Assembly (NCBI RefSeq): GCF_000718775.1 | Contig: NZ_JOCB01000013.1 | Span: 62,001-126,000 of the forward strand | Length of the DNA stretch: 64,000 nucleotides | DNA from: Streptomyces sp. NRRL S-31 | GTDB lineage: Bacteria > Actinomycetota > Actinomycetes > Streptomycetales > Streptomycetaceae | Direction of reading: 5' to 3' | In this document: positions 59,042 to 64,000 of the stretch, piece after piece | Position numbering within the stretch: the first letter of the stretch is position 1 | How the letters are laid out: every line of letters starts with the position of its first letter | Position numbers and translations under genes: made by a program | Notes under the pieces: model-generated | What the model was told of the DNA's origin: nothing | Database searches by the model: none | The model's input: only the letters and a program-made list of their open reading frames with translations

Positions 59042-60406
59042 TCAGCGCGTGCGGACGGTGAGTCCGGCCCTGCCGGCCGAGTCGAAACCGTCGTCGACGG
59101 CGACGACGTCACGGCCCGCGGCATCCAGCAGGGAGGCGGCGATGGCGGCACGCATGCCGCCGGCGCAGTGCACCCACACCTGCCCTTCCGGCACCTCGTG
59201 GAGCCGGCCGTGCAAGGTGTGCAGGGGGATGTGGACCGAGCCCTCCACGTGCCCCGCGGCCCGCTCGGAATCCCTGCGGACGTCCAGCACCACCAGGCCG
59301 TTCCCGGAGTGCTCCGCGAGGTCGGCGAACGTGGCGCGCGGGAAGGAGGCCAGGACCTCGCCCGCACGTGCCCAGCGCGACGGCTCGCCGGTGGCCGCGG
59401 CGGCCGGGCGGTCGATGCCGACCCGGACCAGTTCACGCTGGGCGGCGGCCAGCTGCCCGGCGGACTCGGCGAGCAGAGTCACCGGCTTGCCCCACGGGAT
59501 CAGCCAGGCGAGGTATGTCGCGAGCTGCCCCTCGGCCTCGAAGTTGAACGAGCCGGCCACGTGCCCCTCGGCGAAGGCCACGCGGCTGCGCAGGTCGACC
59601 ACCCACTCCCCGGCGGCCAGCCGGGCGGCGATCTCCTCGGCGTCCGCGACGGTGAGCGGGCCGAGGTCGACGGGCGCGGGCCCCGCGGCATTGGCCGGAC
59701 CCATGTGCGTGTAGTACGCGGGCACGTCGTCCAGGCCCGCGAGCAGCCGGGTGACGAAGGTGTCGACGTCGAGGGTGAGCGCCTCGTTGGAGGTCTTCTC
59801 CACGCCGATGGTCGTGGCCCCGCCCGTCGCCTGGCTCGCCGAGCAGAAGCTGCCGAACCCATGGGTGGGCAACACCGCGGCCCCGTCCGGAAGTTCGGCG
59901 GCCAGGCGGTGCGCCGAGGCGTGCTGTGCCCGGGCGAGGTCCTCGGTCAGCCGTGGCTCGACCAGGTCGGGCCTGCCGACCGTGCCGATCAGCAGCGAGC
60001 CACCGGAGAAGACGGCGACGGCCGTGCCGTTCTCCTCCAGCGCGTAGGAGGTGTGGTGCGGGGTGTGACCGGGTGTCGCCAGTGCGCGCAGGGACAGGCC
60101 GGCGGCGGTGTCGATCTCGTGGCGGTCGCCGTCGTGCACGGGTATGTGTCCGTAGGAGACGCGGGCCGCCGCGGGAACGAGGTAGGCGGCGCCGACGAGA
60201 CGGGTGAGCTCCAGTCCGCCGGTCACGTAGTCGTTGTGGACATGTGTCTCGACGACGTGGGAAATCCGCACCCCGCGCCGCGCGGCCGCGGCGATCACGC
60301 GGTCGATGTCACGCGGCGGGTCCACGACGACGGCCGTCCGGGTGCCACCCGCCAGGTAGCTGCGGTTGCCGAGTCCGGCGACATCGATCGTGTCGACGAA
60401 AAACAC
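59042..60406 (-). CDS. persulfide dioxygenase-rhodanese fusion (MBL fold)
   Basis: A 454-residue protein like CstB/ETHE1-rhodanese fusions. Residues 1-240 are a metallo-beta-lactamase-fold dioxygenase with the iron site ETHVHNDYVTGG, TPGHTPHHTSY and LPTHGFGSFC. Two rhodanese domains follow. The first (about 255-345, VVDLRSRVAFAEGHVAGSFN) lacks its Cys (LLAESAGQLAA); the second (360-450) has it (VWVHCAGGMRAAIAASLLD). It oxidises glutathione- or mycothiol-type persulfide to sulfite and can form thiosulfate. The GTG at 60406 follows AGGAG. Two repressor sites lie 23-70 bases upstream. Confidence 0.94.
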   Translation of the reverse strand: MFFVDTIDVAGLGNRSYLAGGTRTAVVVDPPRDIDRVIAAAARRGVRISHVVETHVHNDYVTGGLELTRLVGAAYLVPAAARVSYGHIPVHDGDRHEIDTAAGLSLRALATPGHTPHHTSYALEENGTAVAVFSGGSLLIGTVGRPDLVEPRLTEDLARAQHASAHRLAAELPDGAAVLPTHGFGSFCSASQATGGATTIGVEKTSNEALTLDVDTFVTRLLAGLDDVPAYYTHMGPANAAGPAPVDLGPLTVADAEEIAARLAAGEWVVDLRSRVAFAEGHVAGSFNFEAEGQLATYLAWLIPWGKPVTLLAESAGQLAAAQRELVRVGIDRPAAAATGEPSRWARAGEVLASFPRATFADLAEHSGNGLVVLDVRRDSERAAGHVEGSVHIPLHTLHGRLHEVPEGQVWVHCAGGMRAAIAASLLDAAGRDVVAVDDGFDSAGRAGLTVRTR

Positions 60407-60428
60407 GGGTTCTCCTCTCCAGCGAAAT

Positions 60429-60476
60429 TACCCCCCGGGGTATGAGTCGACGGTAGCACGAGTACCCCCGGGGGTA
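60429..60476 (-). promoter_or_regulatory. paired CstR-type operators, sites 2 and 3
   Basis: TACCCCCCGGGGTA at 60429-60442 (one central mismatch to a palindrome) and the perfect TACCCCCGGGGGTA at 60463-60476, 34 bp apart, just upstream of the persulfide dioxygenase gene. Confidence 0.85.
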
Positions 60477-60790
60477 TTTCGTCGGGTGGGGCGGGGCAGC
60501 CACCCCCGACCTGCCGCGCCGCACCCTCCGGCCGGCCGCGACGTCTTCGCTCACCGGCGCCGGTCACCGGCTTCGATCACCAGCCGGGGTGCGCGCCCCG
60601 GGACGACCGGTCCTCCCACGAGCCCGCCCGGCGCGCGCCCGGCCATGACGCGGGCGGAGCGGCACCGCGGGGGACCGGTGCCGCTCCGGCACCCACACTC
60701 CTCCGCGACCGGCCTCGCCGCCGAGTGCCGTTCGGGTCGGCGCGGGGGGCCGGAAGTCCCGCTGCCACCGCCACTCACACGCACAGGGCC

Positions 60791-60990
60791 CCCGACACCT
60801 CACAGCCACTGACGCACACGCGGCCCCGACACCTCACAGCCACTCACACGCCCCGGCCACCCGACGCCCCACCGCCACCCGCCGCCACGCGGCCCGTCAC
60901 CGCCGGGCCCGCCGCGAGCCGGTCCGCCGGGCACCGGAAGCCCGGAACGCGAACGCGGAACGCCGAACGCCGAACGCGAACGCCGAACCG
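60791..60990. repeat. repeat-rich intergenic region
   Basis: In the 524-bp gap 60477-61000 I see no gene. CCCGACACCTCACAGCCACT occurs at 60791 and 60825 (34-bp period, with a partial earlier copy), and from 60943 to 60990 there is a run of GAACGC/GAACGCC units. Both lie after the ABC ATPase gene stop at 61001, so termination is a possible role. Confidence 0.7.
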
Positions 60991-61000
60991 CAGGCAGGGA

Positions 61001-61807
61001 TCAGGAACCGCCCTCCCGACCCCCGCCGACCGGCCCGCTCCCGCCGGCGCGGAAGCCAGGCCCCCCGCCCCGCCTCCCCTCACCCGCGGACGACGCGGGC
61101 ATCCCCGCGGCAGCGGCGGAAGCCCGTCCCGCGGGCCCCGGCAGGCGGAGACGGCCGTCGTGGACCTCGGCGATCCGGTCGACGGCGGTCAGCTGGGCGC
61201 GGTCGTGGGTGACCAGGACGGTGGCGGTGCCCCGCTCCCGGGTCAGGCGGGTGACGAGGGCGATGACGGCTGCGCCGCGTTCGTGGTCGAGGGCGCTGGT
61301 GGGCTCGTCGACCAGCAGGACGGTGGGGTCGTTCATCAGGGCCCGGGCGATGTTGACGCGCTGGCGCTGGCCACCGGAGAGCTGGTGCGGCCGGCGATCC
61401 GCCCGGTCGGACAGACCGACCGCGTCGAGGAGTCCCAGGGCCCGGGGGCGGACGGCCCGGGGCTTGCGACCGTCGATCCGCGCCATGACCTGGAGTTGTT
61501 CCACGGCGGTGAGCGACGGCAGCAGGTTGGGCTGCTGGAAGACGATGCCGATCTTCCGGCGCCGCAGATCGGTGAGGTCGCCGCGGCTCATGCCGGCGGT
61601 GAGGGTCCCGTCGACGGCGACGGTCCCGGCATCGGGCGTGATCAGGGTGGCGGCGACGGCCAGCAGGCTGGACTTGCCGGAACCGGAGGGACCGACCACG
61701 GCGGTCAGGCTGCCCGGCGGAACCTCCAGGCTGACCTCGTCCAGAGCGGTCAGGCGGGTGTCACCGTCGGGGTAGGTGAGGGTGATGCCGGTCAGACGCA
61801 GGCTCAT
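61001..61807 (-). CDS. MacB/LolD-type ABC ATPase
   Basis: A 268-residue ABC ATPase with Walker A GPSGSGKSSLL (about 38-48), GIVFQQPNLLPSLTAVEQL, signature LSGGQRQRVNIARALM, Walker B VLLVDEPTSALDHERG and H-loop LVTHDRAQL. The long VAVDGTL...LRRRKIGIVFQQ region is of the MacB/LolD group that drives mechanotransmission by FtsX-like permeases rather than classical transport. The last 45 residues are Gly/Arg/Ala-rich. Its ATG overlaps the permease stop (ATGA). A sensor kinase is divergent upstream of the permease. Confidence 0.95.
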   Translation of the reverse strand: MSLRLTGITLTYPDGDTRLTALDEVSLEVPPGSLTAVVGPSGSGKSSLLAVAATLITPDAGTVAVDGTLTAGMSRGDLTDLRRRKIGIVFQQPNLLPSLTAVEQLQVMARIDGRKPRAVRPRALGLLDAVGLSDRADRRPHQLSGGQRQRVNIARALMNDPTVLLVDEPTSALDHERGAAVIALVTRLTRERGTATVLVTHDRAQLTAVDRIAEVHDGRLRLPGPAGRASAAAAGMPASSAGEGRRGGGPGFRAGGSGPVGGGREGGS

Positions 61808-62898
61808 CGGATGCTCCCCAGGGCGGTCAGCGGGTCGACGGAGGTGATACGGCGAACGGAGAGGGCGGCCCCGAGCGCGCCGAGCCCGATCATCACCGCG
61901 GCCGGGAGGAGGACGGTGGCGGGTGCGAGGACGAAGGGCACACCCGAGCCGGTCACCAGGGTTCCCAGCGCGACCGCGACGCCGGTGCCGACTGCGGTAC
62001 CGCCGACGAGCAGGACGACGGCCTGGCCGAGGGCGTCCCGGAGCAGCCCGGCGGTGGAGGCGCCGAGGGCCTTGAGAACGGCGACGTCACCGCTGCGCTG
62101 GATGGTCCACACGGTGAAGAAGGCCCCGATGACCAGCGCGGAGATTGCGAACAGAAAACCGCGCATCAGTTGCAGGGAGCCGTTCTCGGAGGCGTATGAG
62201 CCGATCGCGGACAGCGACCCGTCGAGGGACACCGTCCTCGTACCGGCCTGCCGGTCGGTGGCCGCCACGTCGGCGCCGGAGTCGGTGTCCAGGGCGATGA
62301 CGGTGGCGGTCGGACCGGCACCATCACCGCCACCGGCGGGCGGCGCGGTCTTCCTCCAGACATCCAGGCTGGCCCAGACCACCGGGGTGTGACTGAAGTA
62401 GACGTCGCCGCGCACGGCGGCCACCCTCAGCCGCTGCCCGGCCAGGGTGAGGGAGCCGCCGGCCCGCACGCCGAGGCCGTCGGCGGCCGCGGTGGACAGC
62501 ACCACCGACGCGTCGTCGATCCTGCCGCCGTCCGGGGCGAGGCGGGAGCCCGGCAGCACGCCGAAGACGGACACCGGGGAACCCCTGCCCCCGGCGACGG
62601 CCCTCGTGATCGTGATCCCCAGCGGTTCGGCGCTCTCGACACCGGGCGCTCCGGCCCACCGCCGCCACTGCTGCCGGGTCACGGTGGAGTCGGAGTACGA
62701 CAGCTCCCGGCCGTCGGCGGGAGCCTGGAAGGCGATCCTGTCGGCGGGCAGAGACATGATCGCGGAGACGTTCTGCCGGCCCAGTCCGGCCGTCAGCCCG
62801 GACAGCAGCCCGACCAACAGCGTGATCAGCACGATGACGGCGCCCATCAGGGCGAAGCGCCCCTTGGCGAATCTCAGATCTCTCCAGGCGACGAACAC
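61804..62898 (-). CDS. FtsX/MacB-type ABC permease
   Basis: A 364-residue FtsX-like permease: an N-terminal helix (GRFALMGAVIVLITLLVGLL), an extracellular domain of about 200 residues (PADRIAFQAPADGRELSYSD to SYASENGSLQLM) and three C-terminal helices (GFLFAISALVIGAFFTVWTI, AVVLLVGGTAVGTGVAVALG, LLPAAVMIGLGALGAALSV) with the ending RITSVDPLTALGSIR. With its ATPase it is likely to export peptides, lipids or antibiotics or act in envelope homeostasis. GTG 62898 follows AAGGA. The start is 173 bp from the divergent sensor kinase. Confidence 0.93.
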   Translation of the reverse strand: MFVAWRDLRFAKGRFALMGAVIVLITLLVGLLSGLTAGLGRQNVSAIMSLPADRIAFQAPADGRELSYSDSTVTRQQWRRWAGAPGVESAEPLGITITRAVAGGRGSPVSVFGVLPGSRLAPDGGRIDDASVVLSTAAADGLGVRAGGSLTLAGQRLRVAAVRGDVYFSHTPVVWASLDVWRKTAPPAGGGDGAGPTATVIALDTDSGADVAATDRQAGTRTVSLDGSLSAIGSYASENGSLQLMRGFLFAISALVIGAFFTVWTIQRSGDVAVLKALGASTAGLLRDALGQAVVLLVGGTAVGTGVAVALGTLVTGSGVPFVLAPATVLLPAAVMIGLGALGAALSVRRITSVDPLTALGSIR

Positions 62899-63071
62899 GG
62901 TCCTTGACCCGTCCTTTCCGGCGGTGGAAGCGGTACGACCCCACCCTCGCCGCCGGCCCCCCGCGCCCGCTTCTGGCACAAGAGGGCACCGCACGCGTCG
63001 GAAGACGGCACGCGCCTTGCACCTTTCGACAGAGGCCCGCGAGGCTCCGGCTCCGTAGCCTGGGAGGCACT

Positions 63072-64000
63072 GTGAACACCGCTGCCCCGTCCCTCACCCC
63101 GACCACCCGTGCCCTGGCCTGGTGCCTGCACCTGCTGATCATCGGCCTGCTCGCCCTGACCGCCGGACGGGCCCTGGCCGACGGCCGGCCCCACGCCGGG
63201 GCGATCGCCACCGGTGCGGCGGTGTGCGCCGTGGTCTACGCGACCGGACCCGTGCTGCCGCGCATACGCCGCTCACGACGGGCCGCCGCACTCTGGCTGA
63301 CCGCCGTGGGCGCCGTCTGGCTGGTGCTGCTGGCCCTGTCCGCCGACGCCGTGTGGGTGGCGTTCCCGCTCTACTTCCTCCAGCTCCACCTGTTGCCCCG
63401 CCGCGTCGGACTCACCGCCGTGGCCGCCACCGCGGCCGCCGCCATCGCCGGCTTCGCCGCCCACCAGCGCTCCTTCAGCCCCGCCATGCTGATAGGCCCC
63501 GCGCTCGGCGCCGCCGTCGCGGTCGCCGTGGTGTGGGGGTACCAGGCCCTGTACCGGGAGAGCGAACACCGCAGGCGACTCATCGAGGAACTGACCGCCA
63601 CCCGCGCCGACCTGGCCGAAGCCCAGCACACCGCCGGAGTGCTCGCCGAACGCGAACGCCTGGCCCGCGAGATCCACGACACCCTCGCCCAGGGCCTGTC
63701 CAGCATCCAACTGCTGCTGCGGGCCGCCGAACGCGCCCTGCCCGACCGGCCCGACACCGCCGCCCGCCATGTGGAGGCAGCCCGCCAGGCCGCCGTGGAC
63801 GACCTCGCCGAGGCCCGCCGCTTCGTCGCCGCCCTCACCCCGCCCGCACTGCAGGACACCACCCTGGCCGACGCCCTGGCCCGCCTGTGCGCCACCACCG
63901 GCGCCCGCCACCGGCTCGCCGCCCGCTTCCACCTCACCGGCGACCCCGCCGCCCTGCCGACCGCCCACGAGGTCGCCCTGCTGCGCCTCGCCCAGTCCGC
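63072..64000 (+). CDS. NarL/DesK-type sensor histidine kinase, 3' end outside window
   Basis: The frame is open from the GTG at 63072 (GGGAGG upstream) to the edge, covering about 309 residues. Five or six N-terminal membrane helices (LAWCLHLLIIGLLALTAG, LTAVGAVWLVLLALSADAVW, AAHQ...MLIGPALGAAVAVAVVWGY) lead to a short coiled linker and the HisKA_3 dimerisation helix LAREIHDTLAQGLSSIQLLL with the phospho-acceptor His. The ATPase domain lies beyond the window and a response regulator should follow. The divergent MacB-type transporter is the probable target, as in antibiotic-sensing three-component modules. Confidence 0.93.
   Translation, partial: MNTAAPSLTPTTRALAWCLHLLIIGLLALTAGRALADGRPHAGAIATGAAVCAVVYATGPVLPRIRRSRRAAALWLTAVGAVWLVLLALSADAVWVAFPLYFLQLHLLPRRVGLTAVAATAAAAIAGFAAHQRSFSPAMLIGPALGAAVAVAVVWGYQALYRESEHRRRLIEELTATRADLAEAQHTAGVLAERERLAREIHDTLAQGLSSIQLLLRAAERALPDRPDTAARHVEAARQAAVDDLAEARRFVAALTPPALQDTTLADALARLCATTGARHRLAARFHLTGDPAALPTAHEVALLRLAQS

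Overview
The window is very high-GC DNA with strong G/C preference at codon third positions, frequent GTG starts, a TTA codon that looks bldA-type, an AfsA/receptor pair and many actinobacterial families (DUF4097, DUF5133, CE1758/CE1759 duo). All of this points to a Streptomyces chromosome, probably an accessory arm because single-gene and small-operon modules change every few kilobases. I saw no rRNA, tRNA, CRISPR array, transposase or integrase.

Layout. 1-3.2 kb: a tandem alpha/beta-hydrolase gene (cut by the window edge) divergent from a MerR regulator over a classic 19-bp-spacer MerR promoter, then an ATP-grasp ligase. 3.3-5.7 kb: catalase and a small protein. 5.8-11.4 kb: alpha-xylosidase divergent from a sugar ABC importer. 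11.6-16.1 kb: a channel-gene remnant, an LLM oxidoreductase/FMN reductase pair, a propeller-like protein, and a CHAP/peptidoglycan-binding protein with a small partner. 16.4-22.7 kb: a 1279-residue HTH-STAND-WD40 protein, acetyltransferase, MsrA, desaturase. 22.8-26.5 kb: a ribbon-helix-helix regulator with phased operator repeats, a DUF4097 protein and a Drr-type ABC exporter. 26.5-34.7 kb: acetyltransferase, pterin dehydratase-VOC fusion, sirtuin, DUF11 protein, CorA, DUF4190, glutamine amidotransferase, small secreted protein. 35-38.4 kb: repair genes (a rearranged Y-family polymerase, Ku) and an alpha-helical repeat protein. 38.4-45 kb: small regulator/target pairs (LysR with cupin and DoxX, HxlR with VOC), CbiZ, a TMEM175-like channel, a perhydrolase-type hydrolase. 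45.2-48.1 kb: a gamma-butyrolactone locus (TetR receptor, AfsA, HAD phosphatase). 48.2-50.8 kb: small proteins and a 5'-truncated permease. 50.9-56.3 kb: a sulfonate/taurine uptake and desulfonation operon behind a cysteine-rich leader peptide. 57-60.5 kb: a persulfide-detoxification regulon (rhodanese, CstR-like repressor, TauE/SafE exporter, persulfide dioxygenase-rhodanese) with three near-identical operators. 61-64 kb: a MacB-type ABC transporter divergent from a sensor kinase that leaves the window.

The most notable observations are: a 75-bp stretch of the Y-family polymerase gene that reads as its missing helix only on the opposite strand; phased operator repeats around the RHH gene; the leader-peptide/14-bp-repeat/hairpin control region of the sulfonate operon; the complete CstR operator set; a 52-bp perfect palindrome between convergent genes; several microsatellite-like repeats; and a set of promoters with the -10 hexamer exactly six bases before the start codon, implying leaderless mRNAs.
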